From Phyto melanocephala (Eukaryota; Arthropoda; Insecta; Diptera; Rhinophoridae), in the NCBI GenBank assembly GCA_941918925.1, contig OW799236.1:17025474-17089473 (forward strand): a DNA stretch of 64,000 bases, given 5' to 3'. The position numbers were made by a program, and so were the translations under genes. Position 1 is the stretch's first letter. The number at the start of each line of letters is the position of its first letter. The notes below the pieces were generated by a model. That model was given only the letters and a program-made list of their open reading frames with translations. It was not told where the DNA came from and made no database searches. Below, in pieces: positions 1-11,719 of the stretch.

Positions 1-758
1 ATGGCATTGCCCACTTTTCTAATCACGAAATTGTAAAGTCATAACAGCTCAATATGTGTGCAAAGTTTCAGAAGAATCGGACCAGTGCAAGTACCTCAAA
101 ATTATAATTGTTTTTATGGGCGCGGCCCTGCCCACTTTTCTAGTCACGAAATTGTAAAGTCATAACAGCTCAATATGTGTGCAAAGTTTCAGAATAATCG
201 GTCCAGTGCAAGTACCTCCAAATGATACCTATTTTTTATGGGCGTGGCACTGCCCACTTTTCTAATCACGAAATTATAAAGTCATGACAGTTCGATATGT
301 GTGCAAAGTTTCAGAAAAATCGGTCTGGTGCAAGTACCTCAAAATTATAACCTTTTTTTATGAGCGTGGTCCTGCCCACTTTTTTAATCACGGAATTATA
401 TGGTTATGACAGCTTAGTATGTGTGCAAAGTTTCAGAAAAATCGGTCCAATTCAAGTACCTCAAAATTAAAACTTTTTTAGGGGCGTGGCCCCTCCCACT
501 TTTCTTATCACAAAATTATTTAGTCATGACAGCTCGATATGTGTGCAAAGTTTCAGAAAAATCGATCAAGTGCAAGTAGCTAAAACTGGTAACTAATTTT
601 TATGGGCGTGGCCCCGCCCACTTTTTTCCACCCATAAACACTCCCTGGTATGTGTACAACAACTTGCCAAAGTTTGAGTCCGATCGGTTTTACAGTTTCG
701 GAGTCTATAGCTAACACACACACACACACACACAGAGTTTCACTTTTATATATATAGA
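1..758 (-). mobile_element. Non-autonomous Helitron, copy A (cut by window start)
   Basis: Read on the minus strand the element starts with TC at 758 (TCTATATATATAAAAGTG), then a TG microsatellite and about 100 bp of unique head. It continues as tandem monomers of about 121 bp, each carrying GGGCGTGGC and CCCACTTTT. Five monomers and part of a sixth are present; the CTAG end lies outside the window. The sequence just beyond 758 matches the MITE copy at 41164-41600, which is uninterrupted there. Comparing the two places the insertion between an A and a T, as expected for Helitrons. No Rep/helicase coding is visible. Confidence 0.8.
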
Positions 759-1031
759 TACAAATGTGTAAATCTTTTTAATCGTAGAGGCATCTTTAAA
801 TTGTTTAAAAATAGCAAAAATATAATATATTTATATTCAAACATCAAATATTTTCTTCCAGTTAAGAACTTAAACGTCAAATAGTACTCGGTTAAATTTA
901 ACTGAAATTTGGCAAAATAATCTAAAAGTTATAAGATAACTGAACTTTATGTTAATGGGTTTGGGCTAACCAGGGTTTAAGTTTTAAGTTTAGTGTTAAC
1001 TGTAGGTTAATTTTTTTATTGTTAACGGCCC
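759..1031. mobile_element. MITE fragment interrupted by Helitron A
   Basis: This stretch is closely similar to 41327-41600, the right part of an uninterrupted MITE, and ends in the same ...GTTAACGGCCC followed by TTA. Its left part should lie to the left of the window, beyond the Helitron. Only scattered substitutions separate the copies. It has no coding capacity. Confidence 0.7.
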
Positions 1032-1034
1032 TTA

Positions 1035-4000
1035 ACTTACTTTCAAACTAAATACCGACTACTTAAGATCCCTTTGAAAAGTAAACATATACATCAACAT
1101 TTTGCAGTAGAGCAAAGCAATAAAGGAGCGCGTTGTTAAGTAATAAAACAAATTTAATTTTAATTAAACAATAATGATAAACATAAAGTAGTGATGATAA
1201 TAATTACATTATAGGATAAAATAAAAATAGTTTCAAAAAACCGGTCACTCAAAAAAAAATTAAATGTAATTAAAGGCTAACTAGAGATAATCCAATTTCT
1301 AAATGTACTCAAAAACTAAGATCAAGATTACAACTTACAAAAAAATAACCTTTACCTTAACCAAAACAAAGTAACCACTCTGATATTCGAGCAAAAACCG
1401 GTTCATATAATATAATACATAAATATATTCAAAATTAAACAAAAATGTTAAAACCAGCTTATTTTTATAACAGCAAATCAAAACAGAAAAGGCTTCATAA
1501 ATTAAAGCGATTATATTTTACCTCGAAAAAAAAGTTAATGAAAAATTAAACCAATTACTTTTGCTTACAAGAAGAAAAAAGAAAACAACTCTTATACGTA
1601 TAATAATATAAAAAAGGAAAGGATTTTTTGCCCTAGTCTAATAAAAAAAAAAAAAACAGGCTAAATTTAATTAAATTTAAGGTTTAGTTTTATATAAAAT
1701 AATAAAATTAAAAGTTATTTTTTAACTAAAGTAACTTCAATAACCTCAAATAAAAAAAAATAATAATAATAATAATTGATATATTTAATAAATAATACTA
1801 GCAAAATACCAGTTACTTTAGCAAAAAAAAAAAAGAAATTGTTAATAATTTAAAACAAATTTATTAAATTTAAATTATATATTATAATAATACAACTGTT
1901 TATAACAATTTTAAAAACACAATAACAAATTTTTTTGAGGCAATTTATGTAAATATATTTGCATTGTTTAAAAAAAAAGCCCCCCTTAAAAATTACTCGC
2001 ATAAGTCTAAACAAAAACCGATTACTCGTTCAAAATACTAAAAGCTCCTTAAATTTAAAACAAACAAACAAAAATAAGCAATCTAGCAATTGAGTAAATA
2101 AATTCATTTAAGTTCTATACATTTATTTTTGAACTTTTTAAAAATACTTATTTCTAAATCACAACTCACTATAAATTATGTAAAAAAAAAAAATATTAAA
2201 ATAGTTAATAAACAAAAAAAAAAACATTATATAAGAGAAGAGGCTTTTTATTAAGTTCAGCTTCTAAGAAGCTTTAGTTTTTTAAGCTTTTTAATTGTAG
2301 CATATCAGCATAAGTAAACATTACATTGTGAAATACCTTAAAAAAAAGTATGTAAAATTAGCTACACAGTAACGAAATTGTAAGTAAGAGAAACGGGAAT
2401 TTTTTTTTTTAAGGGAAAGCGTCATAAAATGTGAAAAATACGGGGCCCAGCCTTAAAAAAAAATAAAACAAAAAATGTAACCAAAATCAATAAAAAAAAA
2501 CCCTTATACGGTTTGCCATTAAGAGCTAAGCAAAAATTATTGATAATAAAATTGTACTTAAAAAAAATTTGAAATGCAAATAAATTCAAAATCAAGCCCA
2601 TTTTAATTATAAGCAAATTTAAATCTTAATAAGAATACAAAAAAGGCTTAATAAATTTTATTTATTCAATTATTTTAAAAGAAATTAAAGAAAAAATTAA
2701 CAAATTGTAATTGTAATATAATTATTATTTTCAAAATTTATTATTAAGTAGGACGAACAAAATGAAATTTAAACTAAAAACAAATCTTTAAGTTGAATAA
2801 AAAACACACACAGCTTTAACATCATTTATAGAAAACCAAAAACCAATACATACTCATTTTTAATAAAAACAAAAAAGCGTTAAACGAGGGATAAATATTA
2901 ATGCAAGTAATGAAATAATGGGACAATTCAAAGCGGTTTCATATCAGTCATATTTGTAATATTTCATATTATTTTATGCATGCATAAAATTTTTGTTAGT
3001 AATTTCCATACAACAAAAAAATAGTATGACTTTACACATTTGTTTCCTTTGTATAAGAAATTGTTTATGTCATATTTTTAGCCATACTATCTCCCAGAGA
3101 GAATTTCCTCATTTCTCACCTCTCAGAGGGAATATTTTATATTTTCTTCTCTCCCGTATACATACAATTTTTAACAGCGTCATCTCTTTGTCTTCTTTCT
3201 TGTATTAAATACATAATTTGTTAACAAAAGGTGTTCAAAGTCACTAGTCATATTAATATGAATTATATGACATAGTAAAATATGAGAGCCTACTTTGAAT
3301 AGGCCCAATATCACAAGCTTATCACTTAAAATCGCTTATTTTTCTTTATCTTTATCACAATAAATAAAAAAGCTCTAACTCAATACATTCTTTTAAATTT
3401 TATTCAGTTTTTTCTTTCTCCTGTAAAGTAGTAAAAAATCGAGTTACTCCTCTCTTATATTAAGCCACCGTTATATTACATTGGTTCTCTCTTGTCACAA
3501 TACAATAGAAAGCATTAAAAGTAGTCGGTTTACATTTTAAAATAATTTTGATTATTTATAGTATTTTAAAATAATCCTTTATTTTTTGTTTTTTTTTGTT
3601 ACCTCTAATCGTGATCAATTAGTAATCAGAAAAAAAATAATTAGGAAAAAATTTAATTATTACGATTCCTTTGAAAAAGTAATGTAATTGATTACTAATC
3701 GTAATCGCAATCATCAATTTTAATCATATTATATGTTCGTTCGCTTACTTAAAAGTATTGAATATTATTTTGTTTAAACTTAACTGGATTGCGTTCGTTT
3801 ACACACATTTTCATATAAAACGTAAAAAATATAGTAAAGTCCAGTTTCAAATAATAAAACCTTTAAGTAGACGAACGAACCCGTTATTATTTCTCAAAAA
3901 TTATGTTTATTCCTCGGCTTAGCGCTCATCTTTACCGCATTATTTTAAACTTAATACAACAAACAAAAACCAAAAATTAAATAAATTAAACCACTGTTGT

Positions 4001-4493
4001 TCTTATTTTAATTAAATGACAATTTTTTGCTATTCTTTAATAAAAAAATTATTAAACAAATAAAAAGAAATATTTAACGAGTAATCGTTTTTTACTCATT
4101 TAATGTCATGTTTTTTTATTAGTATAATAAAGGTATTCACGTTATCTATGTTATTGGATTTAATACAGGAAAAAAAGGAATTATTCTTTGACTTTTATGA
4201 GGGTAATTAAAAACAAACTCGCATCTCTCTTAAAGGACAAGCAATTTTTAAGCAAAGGACATAAAATTACCTTTTTCATAAAATACCAAGAAATTTCAAA
4301 ATTTTCTCGAAAAAAGCAATTATCATTCGTTTTGCGAAAAGAAAAAAGTTCAAGTAAAAAACTTAACACAAAACATGTACTAATAATAACAAAAATTTAG
4401 AAACTTTAATCTAATAACGTTTTTAATACGACTTCTTTACCCATTTTACATCATTTAATAAATTTTTAAACTAAAACAGGATTTAAAATAATA
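1035..4493. other. AT-rich intergenic spacer
   Basis: The stretch is long and extremely AT-rich, with many homopolymer A/T runs. No open frame here has protein-like composition, and I recognise no repeat ends or RNA gene. A slightly less AT-rich pocket near 3050-3200, with ctctcc-type pyrimidine runs, does not translate into anything convincing. Confidence 0.5.
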
Positions 4494-4499
4494 TTTATT
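4494..4499 (-). terminator. Poly(A) signal of the ATPAF2-type gene
   Basis: TTTATT on the plus strand reads AATAAA on the minus strand, about 50 bp past the stop codon at 4550-4552. Position and sequence fit a cleavage signal for the gene at 4550-5496. Confidence 0.6.
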
Positions 4500-4549
4500 A
4501 AAAATCGCAGTCAAATTTGTTGTCCTAACATTATTAACACTAAATAATA

Positions 4550-5496
4550 TTAAATTAAAGTTTTCTCTTTGACAAAATGTTCCGAACGATTGAGTTGGAC
4601 GTATAAAACAGCAGCAGCCAAACGAGCTTGCAACTCCTGTTGGGCCAAGTCATGAGCCCATTCTACACGTCCCCAAAATTTCAATTGATATTCTTCCTCC
4701 AGTCGGGCCAAAGCCACAGCCTTATCCACTGATATACGTTGATCAATGGTCGCAAATGCCAAGATAACAGATTTCAAAGTGTCCACAGCAAAAACAAAGC
4801 CTTAAAACGAAATATGTAAAGGAGCTTGAATATTGATTTATTTGAATTAGTTTGCAAGTTCTTTTTACCATACAAAACCTCATCCGAATGTGATAGCAAA
4901 TACTTAGATATTTTCATTTTATCTTCTGCAGAAATCTGTGGAGGAGTTATATCCATGGTTTTCTGCAAATTCGTGCCATAACGTTCGTTAAACCATTTTA
5001 TCAATGGGTCCCATTCGTTTCGCTGCAGATCATGTAAATCTTTTTCATTATCGTATTGAAAAAGTATAGTGTCTGTGGGTATATAGTTTAGCAAATAATT
5101 AACCATGTCGGTTTTTGAATGATTATTGGGATTATCAATGGCCGTAAAGCACAATGCGGATAAATGCATTTTCGAACGTTCGATATGTTCTTTTTGATTA
5201 CTAAATTCTGTGGCCACAGCTATTGCTAAAGGTTCACTTTTCACTGTGAACGGAGCACCCTTAGGTGTTTTTAGTTTACGATGATCTAAAGTCACTTCAT
5301 ATCTGCCATCGTTGAACAGCACGGAAGTATTCTTATAGAAGCGTTTGGGAGGAGAAGCTAGAAAAAATAAGTTAAATAACACTTTTTCCTTCGCCGGCTT
5401 TAACAATTTCTTACCATAAAAGCGCTTTATTATTTTTTGTTGATGCGTTATATTTTGGTACCATGTTGCTCGTATTAGTTTATAAATATTATTCAT
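4550..5496 (-). CDS. ATPAF2: ATP synthase F1 assembly factor 2 (ATP12 family), three exons
   Basis: ATP12/ATPAF2 proteins act in the mitochondrial matrix as chaperones for the F1 alpha subunit during ATP synthase assembly. Exon 1 is 5415-5496, exon 2 is 4869-5357 and exon 3 is 4550-4800. The introns are 57 bp (5358-5414) and 68 bp (4801-4868), both with GT/AG ends, and both junctions split a codon after its first base. The spliced product is 273 residues. Recognisable blocks are PKRFYKNTSV just after the first junction, TLDHRKLKTPKGAPF, SKMHLSALCFTAIDNP, NEWDPLIKWFNERYGTN and, near the C-terminus, EEEYQLKFWGRVEWAHD. The basic N-terminus of about 28 residues fits a mitochondrial targeting peptide. 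The first intron has no in-frame stop, so an unspliced reading looks deceptively continuous. The start is the ATG at 5494-5496. The gene lies head to head with TfIIS, 1.7 kb away. Family identity is recognised from memory and is secure; the symbol follows the human gene. Confidence 0.93.
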
Positions 5497-7164
5497 TATA
5501 AATAATTTACTTTTCAGTTATAATCTTGTATTTTTTGCAAAATTTAACTAAGTCCCATACTTTAAAAATAATAAAAACACAGAACGATGAATGAAACAGC
5601 TGTGACATTAAAACAGTGTTGCATTACTCAAAAAAGTGTTACCATCGCATGCATATCATGCTTTGAAAAGGGGAGTATTTAACGAATATGGCAAACATTT
5701 ATTTTTATATAAAAATTTATCTTTTTAAATAAATTAATTTATTTTTAATTATTAGGTTGAGGTAACCCTATCCAAAAATATTATTTTAAGGCGTGCGTTC
5801 ACAGTAACATTTTTGTAATATAATTTGCATATCATATGTGATATACGGAGCAATATTTTAACTTATTATTCAAACGTTCTGTGCATCACACATGGTTCTT
5901 TTAAATTTTACTGTTCGTTACTATCTTGTTAGTTTGATTAATATTGTTAGAATACTAAAATTAGTACATACGTACTTAATACTGACACCTATTTAAGGTG
6001 TCAGTATTAACTTGTTAATGAGGTATGAACGAAAATGATATAACGGACGGAAAACAAAAAATTGTAATTCATATTATGAAAACTATTCAAAAAGAAATAG
6101 ATATATTTTTTTTATTTCAAAATTAAATCGTTCCTAACCGATGAACAAAAATTTTGCATGTCTTCTGAATTGTGATATTAAAATAATCATTGAAATATTT
6201 TACGAAAAGTTTATTTTTATATTGATAGTTAACTATTGATTTGGGATATCACATTATTGGTTTAAAAAATATGCTTGAAAGTATGGACTAAGAAAAACAT
6301 CAAGTAAGATTTATATAGTTTTTTAATAAATCAATCATTTTCCCTTGTGCTATTGATATTTATATATATTTATAATAATAATTTACAATTTTTAAACTTC
6401 TCTGTTCAAATGATCAAAAACCATTAACTTTTAAAAGGCGATACAAAATATGTTAAAATTCTCATCTTCAATAATCAAAATTATAATGTGTGTAAGCATA
6501 TATACAAAAAGTGGAACCATTTTAGCAATAATACTTGGAATATGTGAACGCCAAATCAACTTAGAAAAATCTTAATTAAAGTTTGTGAAATTCAAAACTT
6601 TGCACATATATATATACATATATATCTTATAGCCTAAATTTTATTAAGAAATGGTTTTTAGAATCAGAAAGTGCATGTTAAAAATACATTATATAGTTCC
6701 AGTTGAATCATTCTGACTGAAATTCTGATCCGAAATTGTTATAACATTATATTTTTGATGAATCACCTAAAATGCAAAACCCGAACAATATATCTCACAT
6801 GGAATCCGGTTCATGGACGATTGTCAAAAATTACCTTTCTTTATCCGGTAACTTCATAACAATATAAAGCTGTAGTGGCATGATATAACTCTGTTCTTGT
6901 CTTCTCCTTCTGGCATCACCATTGAATATAAGTTGTCAATACAGAAAAAAAGCGAATTTCAGTGTAAAGAAAGAATAGGAAAAGAAGGGCTACATTTTTC
7001 TGAGGCGGGAGCACACCATCTTTTTTCTTAACAAAATCTTTAACCATTTATTAACACAAATTTAAAAAATATTTCAATTTTCAAAGGTTCAATTATTTGG
7101 CTACGTGTGCGTTTTTATATTCTTAACAAATTGTTATATATTTTAGGCAAAATCAATCGCAAAC
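5497..7164. other. Intergenic region between the divergent ATPAF2-type and TfIIS genes
   Basis: This region should hold both promoters. Within 150 bp of the ATPAF2-type start there is a CAGCTG and an AACAGTGTTGCAT stretch, but no clear TATA box or initiator could be assigned. Upstream of TfIIS a good 3' splice site (tattttag, AG at 7145-7146) lies 18 bp before the ATG, so TfIIS probably has an untranslated first exon. The less AT-rich stretch at about 6900-7015 is the best candidate, without proof. Confidence 0.4.
5976..6010. repeat. Perfect 15-bp inverted repeat with 5-nt loop
   Basis: TTAATACTGACACCT is followed by ATTTA and then by its exact reverse complement. It is isolated, with no element ends around it. 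It could be a small fold-back remnant or a structured site. Confidence 0.7.
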
Positions 7165-8889
7165 ATGAGTGTCGAGGAAGAAGTTTTTAAAATACAAAAG
7201 AAAATGAGCAAAATCACAACAAATGATGGCACAGTAAGTTTTTTTTTTGATAAAGAACAATATATAAGATTACATTAAAGGGATGTGCTATTGTACAGTA
7301 AAATGGCTAAGAAATCCAATTGACTGGTGTAGCATCTCCTGCGCGCCTTTTGTCTTGTTGCTAAAACCAAGTTGGTACAGCCAGCCGGTGTTTTTTCTAA
7401 TTGTTAAGCGGCAGTGACTTTAAAACTTTTTAAATGTAAAGTGTATAAATATATATAGTACAGTAGACGCTCGTAAATAAGAACTTTTGGAAATTCTATA
7501 TTAGAACCAACTGTTTAAATACTTTGTAGAACTGAGGAAAATATACATATATTTCATATATATTTTTTAGATTATTCTAGTTCTAATATTTTAGCCACAG
7601 AGAGCGTAAATACTTTAATAAACTGTAGAACTATTGAACTGATTTCTACAAAGTATTCCGTCTATTGTAATCAGGGGCCGAATTACGGCATTCGATCACG
7701 ATCGAAATTTTACTCGAACGATCGAGTTCGCTGTGCTTTAGGTATAGAGATTCTACTAAGAGTTTTACAATTTCGATCACGTTCGAATGCAGTAATTCGG
7801 CCCCAGTTTTTCTGGAGTCAGGATTTTTTTCAATAAATTTAGTATTTTCTATAATTATATTACGAGTTAAATTTTATTTAATTAAAATATTTGTGTACAA
7901 ATTAATTAATTGTTTGTCAAAAACAATGTAAATCAAAAGTGATTTAAAAACCGAGTATGCAATATTAACTTATATTAATTGTTTCTTTTCTTTAGGGCCA
8001 GGAACAAGCTTTGGACTTGCTAAAAGCTTTACAGTCTCTTAATATTAATTTGGAAATTTTGACAAAAACCCGCATTGGAATGACGGTAAATGAACTACGT
8101 AAAAGCAGCAAAGATGAAGAGGTAATTGCTTTGGCTAAAACTCTTATCAAAAATTGGAAGCGTTTCTTAGCCACCCCAGCAACTACGGCTGGCAAAGAAT
8201 CTAGCAAATCAAATAGTGACAACAAATCATCTTCAGCCAGTAAATCTGGCTCTTCATCTGGCAAAGAAAAAGAAAAGTCCTCTTCAACCTCATCTTCCTC
8301 TAAAGATAAGAAAGATGAGAAGAAACCATCATCGTTTTCAACCAAAGACGAACGTAGACCTACACAAACCTCTTTTCCCGCTACATCGGGTATGACCGAT
8401 GCAGTTCGTTTAAAGTGCCGCGAAATGTTATGCAACGCCCTTAAAGTAGGCGAATCCTTAGAAGGCTGTCCGGACCCGGAAGAAATGGCCATTGAACTGG
8501 AAGAAGCCATTTATGCTGAATTTAAAAACACCGATATGAAGTATAAGAATCGTATACGTTCTAGAGTGGCCAATTTGAAAGATGCGAAAAATCCCACTTT
8601 ACGTGGCAATTACATGTGTGGTGCTATAACCGCTCAACAATTGGCAAAAATGACGCCAGAGGAAATGGCCAGTGATGAGATGAAAAAGCTCAGAGAAAAG
8701 TTTGTTAAAGAGGCCATTAACGATGCTCAATTGGCAACTGTACAAGGCACCAAAACGGATCTGCTTAAGTGTGGCAAATGTAAGAAACGTAATTGTACCT
8801 ACAATCAACTGCAGACACGTTCATCTGATGAACCTATGACCACTTTTGTCATGTGTAACGAATGTGGTAATCGTTGGAAGTTTTGCTGA
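7165..8889 (+). CDS. TfIIS: Transcription elongation factor S-II (TFIIS), two coding exons
   Basis: TFIIS rescues arrested RNA polymerase II by stimulating cleavage of the nascent transcript in the nucleus. Exon 1 is 7165-7233 (23 codons, starting [14 protein letters not shown]). A 762-bp intron (7234-7995, gtaagt...tttag) follows, then exon 2 at 7996-8889; the junction is in phase 0. The product is 320 residues, close to the Drosophila protein. In order: the N-terminal LW/TFIIS-I bundle (about 1-80, with [17 protein letters not shown]), a Ser/Lys-rich linker (about 85-145), the central polymerase-binding domain (about 155-265, with [19 protein letters not shown]) and a C-terminal zinc ribbon. 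The ribbon has Cys282, Cys285, Cys310 and Cys313 as predicted ligands and the catalytic acidic pair Asp301-Glu302 (SSDEPMTTF). All key residues are present and there is no frameshift. The intron carries a 129-bp MITE. The ATG at 7165 follows a splice acceptor at 7145-7146, implying a separate 5' untranslated exon. Confidence 0.97.
7675..7803. mobile_element. 129-bp GGGCCG MITE inside the TfIIS intron
   Basis: The ends are GGGCCGAATTACGGCATTCG and its imperfect complement, flanked by CAG on both sides (7672-7674 and 7804-7806). A copy of exactly the same length lies in the opposite orientation at 33760-33888 between CTG repeats. The long inverted repeats contain further short palindromes (ATCACGATCGA). 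It has no coding capacity. Confidence 0.8.
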
Positions 8890-9037
8890 AATAATGATCT
8901 CAGCTTATGGCGTGACCACCAACAACAACAACAACACCTCCAACATCCAAATAACAATAACCACTACCAGCAATTATTGTTTATAAATTTTTTGAAAAAT
9001 TTTATAAAATCTACACATTCTTCTGGATTATTGTTTA

Positions 9038-9043
9038 ATTAAA
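9038..9043 (+). terminator. Candidate poly(A) signal of TfIIS (ATTAAA)
   Basis: ATTAAA lies about 150 bp past the TfIIS stop, after a CAA-rich 3' untranslated stretch (caacaacaacaac at 8920-8935). It is the variant hexamer; no AATAAA is closer. Confidence 0.45.
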
Positions 9044-9789
9044 GGTATTCGCAATGAGTATCTTAAAATTGTTATATGGCAAAATACATCTTTAAATTTT
9101 TATTATGAGCAACAATATAAAACACAATATTTTAAAGTATTTAAACAACTTTAATTCTGCTGTTTTTATCAGTCCCAATATTATCGTATTGAAAGTTATA
9201 TTGCTTTTTGGTTTTTAAACATAAATTTGCCACCTGGTATTAAATTGAAACGTCTCAATATAAATACATACATATTTTAAGATGCTATTCTGAATGACCT
9301 TACTGTTTTTGTTTATTTAATTTAAATACGAATTATTTTAAAACATTCAACAATCTAGCGTTTCAATAGCTAGCATAGTTTTTTTTTTATTTATTTTATA
9401 TAAAAAGTATAAAATGACTAATTTATTCCAACCCAAAATTTTAATTGTAAAGTTTTAGTCACTTTAGTTTTAGTCCTTCACTTTGTCATAAAGATACGCT
9501 GCTTAAGTTTTAAAGAAAAATACTGGTTTTCTTTTGTACAAAACTAGTATCCAAAAAAAAAATAAAGTTTTTTTTTCAACCATAAAGTAATCTTGTTAAT
9601 TGGATATAATATAAAAGGAATATATTAAATTCTTACTTAAAAACTTTAGCTAATAATAAATTAATGTTAAAAAAATAAAATAAAACTAATGGTAAAATGT
9701 TATTCGTTAAATGCAGTTAAATTTAAAAACCGTTGAAAACTTTAATGTATCGACACGGGCTTAACTAGATCATTCTGGGGCCGAAATGC
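9044..9789. other. AT-rich spacer downstream of TfIIS
   Basis: I see no gene, no repeat ends and no RNA structure here, only short A/T runs. Confidence 0.5.
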
Positions 9790-10585
9790 CCACTTAATTT
9801 GAAAAAAATACTATTGAATGCCAAACATCGTCGAGAACCTGTGGTATAAAAATATCAGAAATATTAAAGAACAGACGGGTATAGAAAATCTGCAAAATCG
9901 CCAGATAACTTACTGGGATATGAGCAAATAAAAACGACTGCCTCTGCTTTTCCCTTATTTTTTTCACAAAAAAGTAAAAAAAAATTAGTTTTTGGAACGT
10001 TAAAGACACCAAATTATAAGCCGTGGACTCAAAAATTATTTCTAAAAAAAAAACGAACTTATCGGTTTAAAACTGAGATATAAGCACCAAAAGGCGAGTA
10101 CTTGGTGTGTTTCTTAAAATTAACAAATTAGAATCGATATAAGTCAAATATAGTTGTTACGCCTTTGTCTCCTTTAACCTCTACAATATTGATATCAAAT
10201 GAAAGGGCTTGACCAGTAGAATACAGTAAACTATTAAAAATGTATAAATATTAAGATGGTTTCTAAAACAAAATGGCGGATTTTTTTTTTAAACCATCAA
10301 TATAGGTTCCACATGAAAGTGCTTGATTAGTAGATTACAGTTAACTGTAAACCATTTATTCTGGCTTAAGTTAATTTTCTTATTAAACTACATAAAAAAA
10401 TTTGAAATTAAGCTAAATTGTAAATATTTTAGAATATTAAACATTTTTCCGATATTAGCCGAGTGGGATGCATTTTCGAAACCAGCTACGATTTCATCAT
10501 CCGCACTCATTATCGGTATACTCATATGTAATTTGAAACTACTATTTTTGTTGCCCAATATATAAATAGAGCTCTTACTTGTTTT
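9790..10585 (+). mobile_element. INE-1/DINE-1-like element, decayed, 5' end lost
   Basis: The interior blocks match other copies in the window: ATATCAGAAATATT, GATATGAGCAAATAAAAACG, ACTGAGATATAAGCACC and ATCAAATGAAAGGGCTTGA. It ends with TAGAGCTCTTACTTGTTTT near 10585, the conserved 3' terminus of the family. The hooked 5' TATACCC start is not visible. INE-1/DINE-1 elements are non-autonomous relatives of Helentrons and encode no protein. Confidence 0.7.
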
Positions 10586-10784
10586 AACATAATTTGTCAC
10601 TCAGAAGTGCACCATACAAAGTTTGAATTTTAAATTATTTAATTGTGTTGGTAAATTATTTTCCTGAAACTAATAAATTTTCTTCATATTTATTATGCCA
10701 CATTCTAACTTTTCTTTAAAGAGCATTTTTGACAAAATATTAAAAATAACAACCAAATCATAGAGGAAATATGTGTTTTTATGT

Positions 10785-11070
10785 TGAGCTCTTTCTTCAA
10801 AACTACTTATTCAATTTCTAAAAATTTTTCACCAATGCTCTAGGTTTATCCTCCGAACGGACATAGGCTATTTTTTGTTTTATATTTAATATGGACATGG
10901 TAGCTTCCATACGAATTAAACACATTTTATAACATACTTTTAGAACTATAGCAGATATTCCCCTCAATCTTTGTTTGAGTTACTTTGATAACAGTTTCCT
11001 CATTCGAGAAAAAAAATGGTAAAGATCGGAGCACATGACATGGTACCTATCCCCCATACAAAAAAGTGCA
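10785..11070 (+). repeat. Interspersed repeat, inverted copy of 19587-19860
   Basis: The stretch from CTTCAAAACTACTTATTC to GATCGGAGCACATGACATG is the imperfect reverse complement of 19587-19860. I do not recognise the family. A looser relative with GATCGGAAAAGG and acccc-type phrases occurs near 35150-35320. Confidence 0.6.
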
Positions 11071-11289
11071 TTTGATGTCTTATATAGGAAAGTATAAACG
11101 AAATTTAGTTGAATTTTTGTGCAAGCATTTTTTGACGATAATTTTTTTATTTAAAAAAAAATGGTTACGATCGAAGAAGTGGTAGTGTTATCACCCCCGC
11201 GAATGAAATAAAGTGTCCGCCATCTAACGTTTTTTTTTCAACTAGTGCTTATTTCGTGAATGGTAACACTTAGATCATGTCTGATTAAA

Positions 11290-11719
11290 CAGATAATTAG
11301 TTTTATCCTTCCGCTGAACGAATATGGTTGTGTATACGCTTGAACAACGCTGGGAAATATTGCGACATTACTTTGGCCGATTTTGCCAAAAAAAAATCAT
11401 CTTTTCAGATGAAGCTCATTTTGATCTTGGCGGGTATGTATACAAGCAAAATTGTCGCATTTGGGGCACAGAAAACCCGCACGCATACATTAAAAAGCCG
11501 ATACACCCAAAACGAGTCAATGTTTGGTGCGGATTTTGGTTCAGAGGCATAATTGGGGCATTTTTCTTCGAAAATGAGCAAGGAGTGGCCGTAGTCAATG
11601 GCGATCGTTATCGGGCTATGTTGAACGAATTTTTGTTGACAAAAATTGAAGAGGAGGATATTGGCAACATTTGGTTTCAACAGGACGGCGCTACGTGCCA
11701 CACAGCCGAAGTAAAGTAG
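11290..11719 (+). pseudogene. mariner transposase, internally deleted and C-terminally truncated
   Basis: An open frame of 131 codons runs from the ATG at 11324 to a TAG at 11717-11719. The first 17 residues (MVVYTLEQRWEILRHYF) match the start of mariner transposases. They are joined directly to the catalytic region (KKIIFSDEAHFDLGGYV), so most of the helix-turn-helix DNA-binding region is missing. The first catalytic Asp (SDEAHF) and the second (QQDGATCHT) are present; the third, in the usual CDLTPLDY block, is lost. A full protein would be about 345 residues. Flanking sequence (GTGTCCGCCATCTAACG upstream of the ATG) looks like mariner 5' sequence. The deletion kept the frame, so a short protein could still be made, but it cannot catalyse transposition. 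The minus-strand copy at 30.0-30.7 kb shares the CCGCTGAACGAA leader before its ATG. Confidence 0.85.
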
